Assembly: GCA_037157565.1 (NCBI GenBank)
Contig: JAZHRO010000063.1
Location: forward strand, 88,936,001-89,000,000
Source: Thalassia testudinum
Lineage: Eukaryota > Streptophyta > Magnoliopsida > Alismatales > Hydrocharitaceae
Direction: 5' to 3'
Length of the DNA stretch: 64,000 nt
The notes under the pieces were generated by a model. It saw only the letters and a list, made by a program, of their open reading frames with translations. It had not been told where the DNA came from and did not search any database. The position numbers and the translations under genes were made by a program. Positions 22,135 through 33,155 of this stretch are shown piece by piece. Every line of letters begins with the position of its first letter. The first letter of the stretch is position 1.

Positions 22135-23420
22135 TTGAAAACACAACTTGAAAAATACCCCCCAATCAAACACAAGGCAATTGGACTCTTTTTTCTTTCT
22201 TAGAGAAGAGTTGAGCTAACCTCCAACATACTCCTTAAAGTTGTCAAATGTGGTCAAGTTTGCACCCATCTGTTCCTACTTTAGTGGTATAAGAGGGAGC
22301 TATGACTTGAGATCCCTAACATGCCCTTTAGAGAAGAACAGAGGTTGTTTACATTCTTTCTTGGTGGCCAGAGAATTTTCACAATCAATTATGGGTCCTA
22401 AGTCGACTTTCGTGTGCCCTAGAACTTACACCTTGCTTAAATAATACTCTCAGGTGATCAAGTGAGAAGTTACTCCAAGGATGAACAAAGGGGTGCAAGT
22501 AGGGCGAACCCTTCCTTTAAGGCGATGCATAAGCGGTGCCTCTTAACTACCCTTTTGCTCCTTTAAGGGGTGTCCTCCGTGAAGTATCAAAACACTCGGT
22601 CAAAAGATAGTACCACCACCATAAAGTAAGATAGGAGGGTCTGCACCGATAAAGCGATTGGTGCCTATAGCCTTAAGGGATCGAGCCTTAGTGCGGTGCC
22701 TAATATGCGTGCTCAGTAACAGAAGTGTGCATCACACCGCAAATCATTTTTTATTTTGAAAATGCAGACAAGTCCCTTTGAATCAGATCAAGTATGACTT
22801 GGTTTTAAGGTCGAATCTGATTATCAGTCCCAATTTCAATTAGATGACCACTAAATTAGTTTCATTCAATCATTTTTGGTGTTCTTGAATTTTAATCCAA
22901 ATGCAAATGCGTGGACAAGAGCTGGATGCCAAGTTAGAAAGGTGTACCTGTATCTAGCAATCTTCGTGAAAATATGCTTGCAATGCAACAATGAGATTTA
23001 ATATGCTGCTCAATCACCCCTAAATGCACGCACCTAAGGGCGTGCAACTCCTAAATAGGAAGCTCGATATTTTCTCTTGTTTGTTTTAGGTGCAAGCAAG
23101 TAGAAATATAATTTTCACACGTAGAAAAAAATATTGCCCTAGCCTCTAATGAATGTGGGGACAGACCCCCAAAAATAAGCCCCAATTACTACAAGGGCAA
23201 GAAGACAGAAATAAAATTGCGACAAAGGAGAATCCCCTGTGAGAGCGGGATCCAGGTCTCCTATGTCTTCTCATGTGTTAACGTCGCTCAAGGTCGATGT
23301 CGTCGCTCTGCTGCGCCTGTCACCCCATCAGATTCCTCGTACAGAAAAGATAACAACTGGTTAAATCACTGGGCAGCTCAGAATAACCAGAAATCAGGTG
23401 AATCTATTACGTCTGTTGCC
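22135..23420 (-). other. E3 5' leader, non-coding
   Basis: The stretch lies between primer site and orfX. No credible gene. The part at 22480-22740 is denser in G+C with short repeated phrases (GGTGCC, CCTTTAAGG) and may be structured. ORF 23217-23579 (+) only runs across the leader/LTR junction. The leader length (about 1.3 kb) is similar to that of E5 and E6. Confidence 0.5.
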
Positions 23421-23438
23421 TCTCCAGCAATGACGCCA
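23421..23438 (-). promoter_or_regulatory. E3 primer-binding site
   Basis: The minus strand reads TGGCGTCATTGCTGGAGA, two bases inside the LTR end. It matches the Athila/Tat TGGCGCCGTTGCCGGGGA type, with changes that look like cytosine deamination plus two others. Confidence 0.8.
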
Positions 23439-23440
23439 TT

Positions 23441-25224
23441 TGATCGAGTCGATTTTTCACTTTTCAGGGATATTGTTTCAGAAAAATATGTCGTTGTAGT
23501 GAAATCACATGGTGGAAAAATGCCGAACAAAATTATCAGTAAAACTAACCATGATGGATTAGGTCGTATCCACAGGTAGGAATAGATCAATAGATTCACG
23601 AATATAGAGCCATCATGTTCATAGAAACACTTACGAAATCAACTCAATGAATATGCAGCTCAGAGTGTAACTTTTAATTTCATGAGAAGTTGAGGGATTT
23701 TTAACGTAAATTTTACATCATAAATCAAGCTCTCAAAAATATGTAAATGATGCATGTGTAGTGGTAGAGTGTGTAATTCTTAGTTGCATGTAAATCTAAA
23801 TCCTATTTCAATGAGAATTGATGTGCATAATAGGAGCCAATTAAATATGCGAAGGAATAAGTATAATGTCACAATTTTACCATAATAATTTAATCTAGCC
23901 AAATATTTGAATAGTATTCTGCAATGGTATTCTTGGTAAATTCTAATAGAACCCAAAACAAAGGAAGTGCTTCTCTCTACTGTGCATGTCGAGAAGTCGA
24001 TGGCAAGGGCCGGGGAGCTCAAGGAAGGTTGAGGCAGACGAGGGCTTCGCGTCGGGGGTGGTAGCCTAACGAGAGATGCTCGACGGTGATCGGCCGGAGA
24101 GGAGGTTAGCCGACAACGTAGAGCTCCATTGGCGGTCGTGCGGTTGATATTGGCAGTCGTGGATGAGGGGAAAGGTGTTGTGAGGTGTGGCAAGTAGAAT
24201 GACGATGTTGTCGGTGTATTTGGCAGCTCAAGTTGGCGGCTGCGTGTTGATGGCGTTGGGTTCTTCTTCGGTGGGTGTAGTTGCAGCCGGTGAAGATGAA
24301 GATGAAGAAGAAGAAGGCACACTTGGGCATTGGCTTGCTGGCCGTGCACGCCCGTTGCACACTGTGGCAGGTCCTGTTGTGTGGTCATGGATGTGGTGGT
24401 TGACGACAAGGGAGAGGGCGAGTGCAGTGGCTGGTTATGTGCATCATGGAGGGGGCTTGCGATCGTGGACGAGAAAGGGTAGCAGTTGCGGTCGGTGGCT
24501 GTGGCGGATGCGGTCGGTTCACAGTGCGGGAAGTCACAGTCGAGAAGATGCTCCCCTGGAAGTCAGGCAACCCTCCCAGACGGCTTAACTTGCCACCATC
24601 TTTGGTGGGCTGCAGATGCGCAGTTGGGAGAGCCCCTGGAAAAAGACAAGGGGAGGAGGCACACAGTTCTGTTAGTGGGTTCGTGGAGGCATGCAGTGGC
24701 AGATGGAGGCACACGACAGTGGTGGCTTCAATCAATGCAGAGGCTCGTGGTGGTGGATGGGTGCACAGTGAGGGTAGAGAGGTGGAGGCCGTGTTCCCTC
24801 TCGTGGGAGGAAGAAGATGCTTTCCCTGTTGCCCATCCCTTCCCGTTAAATGAGAGAGAGAGTCAGATTTTTTTGTTACCAAATAGCGAATAGAAATTTT
24901 AGGAAGAGAGAGAGATTCATGAGAGAGATAAGGAAATGTGTTGCAACAAATTTGAGAGGTATACAAGGAAACCCCTAAAATTTATTCCCTTACTATATTT
25001 TTCCTAGACAAAATCCCCGTATCTCCACTCACTTTGTTGTGATGCCCTTGCCTTTTAAAGTGAATAATCAATCCTCCCATATAAAGACTAATGCAATTAA
25101 TACATGAAATAATAAATCTAGTGTTCACATGATTTTGTCAATAACATCCATGCTTTAAATTATTCTCTCATCAAAATAATAATGCACTTAAGCACTAAAT
25201 TATTCCACTAAAGTGGACCCATCA
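23441..25224 (-). mobile_element. E3 5' LTR (1784 bp)
   Basis: It starts TGATCGAGTCG, ends GGACCCATCA, and is followed by TSD GGCGG. It pairs with 15096-18608. Differences are mostly transitions. Long ORFs on both strands in 23780-24966 come from the GC-rich core and are not kept in frame between the copies. Confidence 0.88.
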
Positions 25225-25229
25225 GGCGG

Positions 25230-25738
25230 GTCGAGGTGACTGTTGCGGATGATTTCAAGCTCAGGTACGAGTACCAGAGGTGGAGTCGGCTATTCTAATG
25301 GACTAACCCTAAAGTGAAATATGAGTTTAGCATAAGATGTGTCAAGAAGGGTTTCGGGTTTTTGAAAAGGATGACGGGTTGCCTCCCATTAAGCGCTGAG
25401 TTTAACACCATCAACCGGGCGCAATGAGCTCAGGGAGAATGGAGATCAAAAGATACCTCAACCCTATTCATATCGGTGAGTTCAATGAACGGCTTAAGTC
25501 ACTGACCATTCACAACAAAGGATTCTGAATCAAGGCTAGGTTGGCTGATTTCAATAGCTCCATTTCGAAAGATTCATCTCACCAAGAATGGTCCAATCCA
25601 TTTTGATCTGAGTTTTCTTGGGAAAAGTTTGAGTTTGGCATCAAAGAGTAGAACTTTCTAACCAGGGTGGAAAACTTTTCATACAATGTGCTTGTCATGG
25701 AAGGCTTTAACCCACTCTGTGCAGATACGCAAGTTTTC
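25230..25738 (-). pseudogene. pol: E2 integrase C-terminus, cut from the rest by E4
   Basis: On the minus strand from 25738 the chain continues exactly where 46865 breaks off (...LRNDAY | ENL...). It then shows the IN C-terminal phrases VKAFHDKHI, KLKLFPRKLRSKWIGPF, GAIEI, SFVVNGQ and LKPFIE, ending near 25420. At least four in-frame stops (TGA or TAG) occur. The GPF...VNGQ..K order is the GPY/F-type integrase tail of Ty3/gypsy elements. After the stop comes GGGAGGCAACC (near 25378-25400), the post-ORF box also seen in E1. The E3 insertion point (GGCGG) ends the segment. Confidence 0.8.
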
Positions 25739-25743
25739 ATATG

Positions 25744-27271
25744 TAATCAGTAGGATTTTTTGCTTTTTAGAGAGGATGTTTATCAGAAAAATACTGCGTT
25801 GTATTATATAATGTGGTGGAAAAACCTTCGATCAAAGTTACTAAAATACTAAAATAATACCACACTTCAAGTCGTATCACAGGCAGACATAGAACCAATA
25901 GGATAACCAATATCAATTCCACATAAAATCTTGGTCAAGAAAAATAAATTGCCATTGATATCAACTCATCATGGGAGGAAAGAAAACAAAATGCATTAGC
26001 TAGTAAACCAATCCTCCAATATTGTCACAATAAACCAAGAAGAGAAGGGCCTCCCACAAATTTACCGTAATAGAATAATTAATACCAAAATCTCATTCTT
26101 TGACAAGGGCAATCAATGTAAATTTTAATTGAACCTTTACTGTAGAGAAATAGGGGACTTTGTTCTCCACATAAATGCATGGTGGGGGAAGCGCGGTTGA
26201 TGGTGCGACGCTCAGAAAAGGTCAGCCGAAGCAAGGCCTTCGCGGTGGTGGTGGCGACGCATCGCGAGATGGCCTGGGCCAGCTGGACGGAGGAGAGAGG
26301 CAACGGTGGCGGCGGCTGTCGTTGCTGCTCTTACACGCTCTGCTGCTGGAGGGCATGCAGTGGTGGTTGCAGGGAGCACTAGAATAGCACACACGGCTAG
26401 AGGCGAGGGTCGATGGCTATGAGAAGGGCACGCTCTACTGCTTGAGGGTGCACAGCGGGTGCTGCAAGCAGAGGTGCGGCGAGGGAGGCGCAAGCAGAGG
26501 TGCACACGCAGAGGGGTAGGCAAGGGAATGGCACTGGAGGGCGGCTGCTATGGGTGTGCGATAGGGGCTGAGGCGTGGGGGTGGTCGTTCGCGGAGCTGC
26601 TGGTGGGCACATACCTGTCGCGGTGGAGGTGCAGCGCATGTGGGCGGGCTGCTGTGAGTGGCAGGCATGCAGAGGGTGTTGGAGGGTTGAGGAGCTGATG
26701 AAGAAGAAGCACGGTGATGTAGGAACTCTGATTGGCGATGTGGGCTATCACACCACACGCCCACGGTAGTGGAGTCACACTACTGCAGTTGAGGCTGGTG
26801 GTGTGGGGCAGATGAGAAACTAGTTTCTCTACACAGCGAGGAAAGGGGTGGTGGCCTCCTCTGAATGGTAGCCCTTCCTCCTCCTTTGTAGCCACTGCTG
26901 CAAAGATTTTGAAATTCAAATAGGCCACCGTCGAGTGAATGCGTAGGAGGAGGAGGCGGAGACGAAGCGGTTACCCTGCAAAAAGGAGAGAAAATAATAA
27001 AATAATTAGGATTACTTATACATAACTCTTTAACTTCTATGTTAATTACAACAATGTATGTAATGTGCCTAATTAATTACCTAATCAAATGTATGCAATC
27101 CTAGGTTAATTCTAAATGCATTTAGATATGGATGGCACACATGAATTATGCCCTTAAGCTAAAAATATGAATTAATTTAATTACATCCTAATGTATGATA
27201 TCTAAATGTTAAAATTAACTTAATGTCGAGGCACTTAAATACTTAAATAGCCCACAAATATAGGCTAATCA
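25744..27271 (-). mobile_element. E4 3' LTR (1528 bp)
   Basis: In plus orientation it starts TAATCAGTAGG (first dinucleotide TG mutated to TA) and ends GGCTAATCA. The first 170 bp align with the E3 LTR start (TTTTTGCTTTTTAGAGA...CAGAAAAATA). The part from 26188 on matches the partial 5' LTR at 45771-46859. ORFs at 26079-26928 are GC-driven. Confidence 0.82.
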
Positions 27272-27303
27272 AATACCCCCATGCCTAGTTTTTGCTAGTC
27301 TCT
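27272..27303 (-). promoter_or_regulatory. E4 polypurine tract
   Basis: The minus strand reads AGAGACTAGCAAAAACTAGG and then CATGGGGGTATT, immediately before the LTR. Confidence 0.75.
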
Positions 27304-28535
27304 AGCAAATCTAGGCAATAACCTAACACTCCAAGTAGGCTAGCCAACCCAATCGGTCTTCCTTTAGAAGCATGTGAAATTTAGACTTTAGACCTAAGGT
27401 TCCCAAGTAGTTGCTAAGTTACAGACTAGGTCGGCTAAAGACGAGTTGTAGGCACAGGTTTCCCTGATTTCTAACTCTATCCTAGGGTTTATTGATCCCT
27501 AAGATTAAAGCATCCGTGCATGTGCATTGGTCTGACTTATTTGAGGTTGGTATGATTGCCAACCTAGAGAGGAAAAAGGATTTTTTTTTAATATATATAT
27601 ATATTTTGTTTGATTCTTCTAAGTCTAACCTTGGATCAGCTATCAACATGGTCTGTGTCAGATTCATTGTCCCCATCACCGTACCTTGAAGGGTGCCTAG
27701 CTTTGGATGCTTTGAGATAGCATTGCCCATAGCGACCCCAAGAAATCCTACCAATTGATACTTTGAGATAGTATCGCCCATGGATTTCTTAAGCGAATTC
27801 AGTCCTGTGGCAATTGGCACTTCGAGATAGGGCTGCCCATGGTACCTGAACCGCACAATGCGCTTACATGCCCTAGTAGGATGGATATCCTAAGAGACAA
27901 GCACAAAGGAGGTAACATGTTATCATCACATCCTCAAGGTAAGTATATACTCCACCTCTCCTGTGGCAGGAACTCTTCCAATCAAATTGTGTTTTCAATC
28001 TTCTCCTAAGTCAAAACTAAGAGAACCAAATTTTCTTTTAAGAAAGGAATTAAAGTGATCACTTAGTTATACAAGACCAAGTGTGTGTGAAATTTGGATG
28101 CTTAGGTTACAAGGACCCGTAAACCAAAAGGTAGAACAAGGCTCTAGGTACTACCCAGCCTTTAACTCAATCCCTAGGTTTCCTTCCTCAACCTCTTGAG
28201 GAATGGTCCGCAACTTAACTCCTACTTAAGTTTTTAAGTCCACAAAGGACCCTAAAGGTCTAAAGCTGGTAGCTCACTTAGCTTCTAAAGTTTGACACCT
28301 ATAATCAAATTAGTCTAACCTGAAGTTCTGGTCTGCTTAAGAATGCAGGGCCTAGCCAGTTAAGCTCAATAATACCTTTTTTTTTTTAATGCAATATGCA
28401 TGAATGAATGCAAAATGTAGACATGGTATAAACATATGCCTTAGGTCCTCTCCCCCATGCCTGGTTCAAACAATGTCCTCATTGGAAATAAAACAGTTAA
28501 TGGAAGATCTTACCTAAGGCAGAGAATGGCAAGAG
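27304..28535 (-). other. E4 3' spacer with three-copy repeat and first G tract
   Basis: Non-coding. The three-unit repeat is at 27693-27852 (CTTTGAGATAGCATTGCCCA, CTTTGAGATAGTATCGCCCA and CTTCGAGATAGGGCTGCCCA). The first G tract is at 28450-28482 (minus: CAATGAGGACATTG, then CAGGCATGGGGGAGAGG). Conserved phrases at 27390-27500 match E2 and E3. A (TA)n run lies at 27590-27606 and a T run at 28375-28388. Confidence 0.68.
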
Positions 28536-29660
28536 CTAAAGCTCCTCAAGAGTGACCTCGTCAACCAGATGGCTATCCAAAGTAATGTATGGTTTTAACC
28601 GTTGACCGTTGACAATAAAGGGAGTTGCTGAAGAGGAAGGGCTTTTAATCTCCATAGCTCCATGTGGAAACACTTTAGTGATTATGTAAGGCCCATCCCA
28701 ATGAGATTTTAATTTCCCAGGAAAAAGCTTAAGATTGGAATTGAAAAGCCAGACTTGTTGGTTGGGCTCAAAGGTCTTTCTAAGGATATACTTATCATGC
28801 AAGACCTTAGTTCTCTCTTTATAAGCTTGAGAGATGTCATAAGCATCATTCCTCAGCTACTCAAGCTCACTTAATTCCAGAAGTCGTGACTTACCTGCCT
28901 TTTCTAAATCCATGTTAACACTTCAAATAGCCCAAAGTGCCCTATGTTCCAGCTCAACGGGTAAATGACACGCTTTCCCATACACAATCCGAAAGGGAGA
29001 TGTACCCAAAAGGGTCTTATAAGCCGTTCGATATGCCCACAAAGCATCATCGAGCTCTTGGGACTAGTCTTTCCTATCAGGTCTAACGGTCTTTTCTAAA
29101 ATATTTTTTATCTCACTATTTGAGATTTCAACCTAGCCACTTGTTTGAGGATGGTAAGGGGTAGCGACCTTGTGAGTCACTCACAGACTCCTCAGAAGCA
29201 GATTGAAGTGGTGGTTTCGGAAATGAGGTCCCCCATCACTTATAATGGTCTTGGGGTAGCCAAAACGAGATATGATATTGGCCTTCATAAATTTTAAAAT
29301 CACAGAGTAGTCATTTATGCATGTAGGAATGGCCTCTATCCATTTAGAGACATAATCAACTGCCACCAAGATATATTCATAACCATGGGACGAAGGGAAG
29401 GGGCCCATAAAGTCAATTCCCCACACATCAAAAATTTCAATAGATTGAATAGGGTATTGAGGCATCTCATTCCTCTTCCCAATCATTCCAATCCGTTGAC
29501 ATGTAATATAGGCTTTAACAAAATTATGAGAATCTTTAAATAACGAAGGCCACCAAAAATCTGATTGGAGAACCTTAAAAGCAATTTTCTTAGCACCAAA
29601 GTGTCCTCCACAATGAAGTTCATGGCAAAAACTCAGCACACTTTGTTGTTCCTCTTCAGG
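28536..29660 (-). pseudogene. pol: E4 integrase, degenerate
   Basis: One frame runs from about 29660 to 28536. An open 152-codon core is followed by TGA at 29181, amber stops, and the open C-terminal 88 codons. In order: zinc-finger remnant (HELHCGGHFG...ITCQRIG, first Cys of the CxxC pair lost), catalytic Asp in WGIDFMGPFP, second Asp in IISDGGPHF, and catalytic Glu in ISNSEIK just after HPQTSG-stop, where CAG has become TAG. The tail has VWLFNSNLKLFPGKLKSHW and GPYIITKV...FIVNGQRLKPY, a GPY/F-type end. DDE residues are all visible, but the chain is interrupted. Confidence 0.85.
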
Positions 29661-29853
29661 TACACATCATCTCAATACTTGGTCTTGTCCAATTCTAAAT
29701 AATTCAGGCCCTTCCTAATGAAAGTATCCAGCTTGGGAAATGAATCTCTTTCTTTTCTACTCATCCCAAGAGCCAGGAGTTTCTCCAGTGACTAAGTAAT
29801 TTACAGTATCAACATAGCAAGGTGAAGTTGGTGCTACAGCCAAAAGGGTTTCA
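29661..29853 (-). other. pol: E4 RNase H-integrase linker
   Basis: The short stretch between the RNase H end and the integrase zinc-finger remnant. The frame is broken. Phrases such as RFIWDEPYL-like residues are too decayed to call a domain. Confidence 0.4.
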
Positions 29854-30334
29854 TCAGGAAATGTCTTGCGAATGTCTCCAGATAGAGTCATTAAGTGGAA
29901 GGCAAGACATGTGGTCAGCCACAACATTTTCTACTCCTTTCTTTTCATGTATCTCCAAGTCAAATTTTTGAAGGAGCAGGATCCACCTAATCAGACATGG
30001 CTTAGAATCTTTCTTAGCAATGAGATGTTTCACTACCATGATCAGTGAAAATAACCACCGTAGACCCAAGAAGATAAAACCTAAACTTCTCTAAAGCAAA
30101 GACTACAACAAGTAATTCCATTTCAGTGATGGTATAGTTTTGCTGTGGTTCGGTTAAAGTCTTGCTGGCATAATGCAACACATGAGGTCTTCCCTCAACC
30201 CTTTGTCCAAGGACTTCTCCCACTGCATAATCCGAAGCATCACACATCAACTCAAATGGGAGTGTCCAATTAGGAGCTCGGAGAATAGGTGCAGAGATCA
30301 AGGCCTCCTTTAGAGTTTGAAAGGCCTCAGCAGA
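29854..30334 (-). pseudogene. pol: E4 RNase H, cut by E5
   Basis: From the E5 insertion point (30334) the minus strand reads AEAFQTLKEALISAP, then LMCDASDYAVGEVLGQR (first Asp), [30 protein letters not shown] (Glu) and IFTDH (Asp). After a one-base shift near 30045 comes [19 protein letters not shown] (last Asp). This is the Ty3/gypsy RNase H order. It continues directly the RT chain that ends at 43640 (...NFDSKC), so the TSD GCACA/GCAGA lies inside this codon run. The first 18 nt of the ORF above 30334 belong to the E5 LTR and are not E4. Confidence 0.83.
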
Positions 30335-32030
30335 TGATTGCACAGCAATCATGGGTCCTAATCAACCTAAATAATGTTTAAACCTAGCTTAATTTGTGGA
30401 TATTGCACTCATATCTTACATATCATGTATTGCATCAGTCTATTTAGAATAAGATGAGATATCCTACTATTTAATGGTTTTTATTACCATTTGTAGGTAA
30501 TAAAGTAATCCAGGATGGAGATAGTGGAAAAAAGCAATAAAGGAAGAAGACTGATCCAGATAAGAGGAGTGAGGAGGATAGCCTTATCCCTACCCTTAGA
30601 AACCCTAGGACAGCCTTCCCAAACCCAAAACCACCTCCATTAGGACACCTTAGCCTCAAAACCCAAACATGGATAGCACTATCCATGTTTGTATCCACCC
30701 AATCCCTCTCCTAAACACTTAGGAACCAAAACCCACCTTAGAAAACCTAAAACCCACTCTTCAGCACCTTTTAAGACATTCAGACATCTGGTTGGATGTC
30801 TGATTTCTACATAATAACAATCCAGGAAGCCAAAACTCATACTAACACAAAATTGGATGTCTAATTTATTGTCCAGACGTCCAATTTTGTAGTATAAGAT
30901 GTCTGACTACTATCCTGGATGTCTGATACTCTTGTCTGGTTCCTGATTTCGGTGTTGGAAGCCCTAGCTTGCCCATTTTGACCTAGGAACCCCACCGGAC
31001 ACCCTAGGAAACCTAATTAGAGACCTCCTAAGCCTAGTCCACTATCCATAGCCCTACTTATCCTATCCCTAACCCAATTAAACCATCCCATACCTAATTG
31101 GGTGCATCTATAGTTGATTGGGTGCACTTGAGCCCAATTGGATCCACCTAGGATCTAATTGACTCATACCTATTAGGGTTACCCTAGCTTAATCACATGC
31201 ACACATCCAATTAGACTTGACCTAGACCTAATTAGGTTCACTCCTATCCAATTAGACTTTCCTAAGCCTAATTAGGTGCACACTGTTTGCACCTCAAAAC
31301 ACGCCTATAATAACGCCTTCTTGTGCTATTTTCTAGCATTAACTATGTATATTATAATCCTATAGTCGCATTTGTAAAAAATGCTTGCATGCATGCATTT
31401 AATCATGAGAGGAGGAGAAACGAATAAATGGCTTCGTAATTCACATTTTATCTCAAGTGCCTCCCTGCAAATTCCACCTTTTTATTTTTCCTCTTAATTT
31501 CTTCTTTTTTTCTCATTCCCGCCGCTGCCTTCTTCTTCCCGCGCCCACATGCACTCCATGCTGCGATGCCATACCCTGCCAACGCCTCTCCCTGCGGTTG
31601 CCACTCTCCAATGCCTCTCCCTGCTACAGCCATGCCCCACTCCACGCTCTCCTCCTCTATAAAGCCGCAGCCTCTTCCTCGCGACGATAGGAGGGGCGAG
31701 CTGCTGCAAAACGCCACCCTGCAGTCCACCACCTTCCTCTCCACCGTTCTCCCCTCCCATACGCCGGCCCTCCGTCGAGGAGGCACCCGGCGAGCAGGAG
31801 AACCCACTGTGGTGCTCACCACCACAGTGGGAACACCACCGCCCAGCTCTTCAACGAGCTGGTGGGCGTGGTGTCTTCTTCTCTTTTCGGTTTCATCTCC
31901 ACGCCATTGCTGCCGCTTCAAGGTCCGAAGCTTGAAGCAGTAGCAGCAGCAGCTAAACCGCGGCGACAGCAGCAGCAGCAGCACCCCCCGCCTCCTCCGC
32001 GACCTTCCCCGCAGGCGCGCAACCCTCCGC

Positions 32031-32410
32031 GCGCGCCTGCAGGCCCGTTCCCCGCCTCCGTCTCCGTTCTGTCCACCTCGCAATTCCACCCGTAACCGGC
32101 CGCCGCGCGCACTGCAGCGGCCGGCTACGGCCTCGCGCCGACCCCCGCGACCCTCCGCGACCACTGCAGAACCTCCTCCACGCTCGCTCCACCGTGCCTT
32201 CGCCTGCCCGTCGTCTTCGCGCGCGCTTGCAGGCCCGTTCCCCGCCTCCGCCTCTGCTCTGTCGCCTCTGCCATTCCACCCGCGACCGGCCGCTGCGCGC
32301 ACTGCAGCGGCCGGCCAGGCCCTCTCGCCGCCCCCTGCCAACCTCTGCAACCCTCCGCGACCGACTGCAGACTCCCCGCTGCCCTCTCCGAGCACGCCAT
32401 CGCCCGCTCT
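32031..32410 (+). repeat. GC-rich tandem duplication, 190-bp period, in S
   Basis: GCGCGCCTGCAGGCCCGTTC at 32031 recurs as GCGCGCTTGCAGGCCCGTTC at 32221. Later phrases (CACTGCAGCGGCCGGC near 32110 and 32299) keep the same spacing. The copies have diverged at a number of bases. Confidence 0.75.
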
Positions 32411-32567
32411 CCTTCCTCGCACCCGGCCTGCAGATGCCTCACCTTCTCCGCGCGAAGACGCGCCTGCATCCTCGACCATCAGACGTCGGCAGCCATCTGC
32501 AGACACCTTAACTCGCTGCCATCGTCCGCGCTCGCGATCTCTCCCGCCCGCTCTTTCTCTCTCTGGC

Positions 32568-32680
32568 GCTCTCTCTCTCTCTCTCTCTCTCTCTTTTTCA
32601 CTCACTCACAGACACACACTACACCAACACACACACATCTTCACCGACACACACACACACCCACACACACACTTACACTA
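32568..32680 (+). repeat. (CT)n then (CA)n microsatellites in S
   Basis: A run of about 13 CT units (32569-32594) is followed by interrupted CA runs to about 32672. Confidence 0.85.
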
Positions 32681-32689
32681 TACGTATAG

Positions 32690-33155
32690 TTATATATAGT
32701 AACATATATATACATACATATATATATATATATACATACATATATCTATTATATATATATACTTATATACATAGTATATCTATATAGTTATGTATGCATA
32801 CATATATATATAATATATCTCTATATATATATATATACACGTATATATATATCTATATACTTATACATATACTTATATATATATACATATATACTTATAT
32901 ACATATATATATATACATATCTATATACTTATATATATACACACACATATATATATATATCTAGATACATATATACTTATATACATATATATATATATAT
33001 ACATATATATAGTAATATATATATATATATATACTTATATACATATATATACACATATATATCTATATATATATATATCTATACATATATAACTATACAT
33101 TTATATATATATATAGATATATTTACTTATATACATACATATGTACATATACTTT
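32690..33155 (+). repeat. (TA)n-dominated block in S
   Basis: About 460 bases are nearly all A/T, made of TA runs broken by ATACTTATATACATA-like phrases that return every 20-40 bp. It is low complexity and likely unstable; no gene. Confidence 0.85.

Larger units (their letters stand above)
15096..25224 (-). mobile_element. E3: non-autonomous Athila-related element with orfX only
   Basis: Both LTRs are present (15096-18608 including C2; 23441-25224). The TSD is perfect: GGCGG at 15091-15095 and 25225-25229. The primer site is at 23421-23438 and the PPT at 18609-18640. The 4.8 kb internal part holds a long leader and one degenerate orfX (22134-19958), with no PR, RT, RNase H or IN. LTR starts, primer site and 3' spacer resemble those of E4, a likely source of enzymes. 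It is inserted in the 3' non-coding part of E2. Confidence 0.88.

Noticed and set aside
24385..24966. 193-codon minus ORF, and other 130-210 codon ORFs at 23780-24893
   Set aside because: They lie in the GC-rich core of the E3 5' LTR. The matching stretch in the 3' LTR (17278-18305) has different frames and ends, so they are not maintained as genes.
31448..32605. 385-codon minus-strand ORF in S
   Set aside because: Gly/Arg/Ala/Glu low-complexity chain from a GC-rich tandem duplication and the (CT)n run; no domain, and open frames occur on both strands here.
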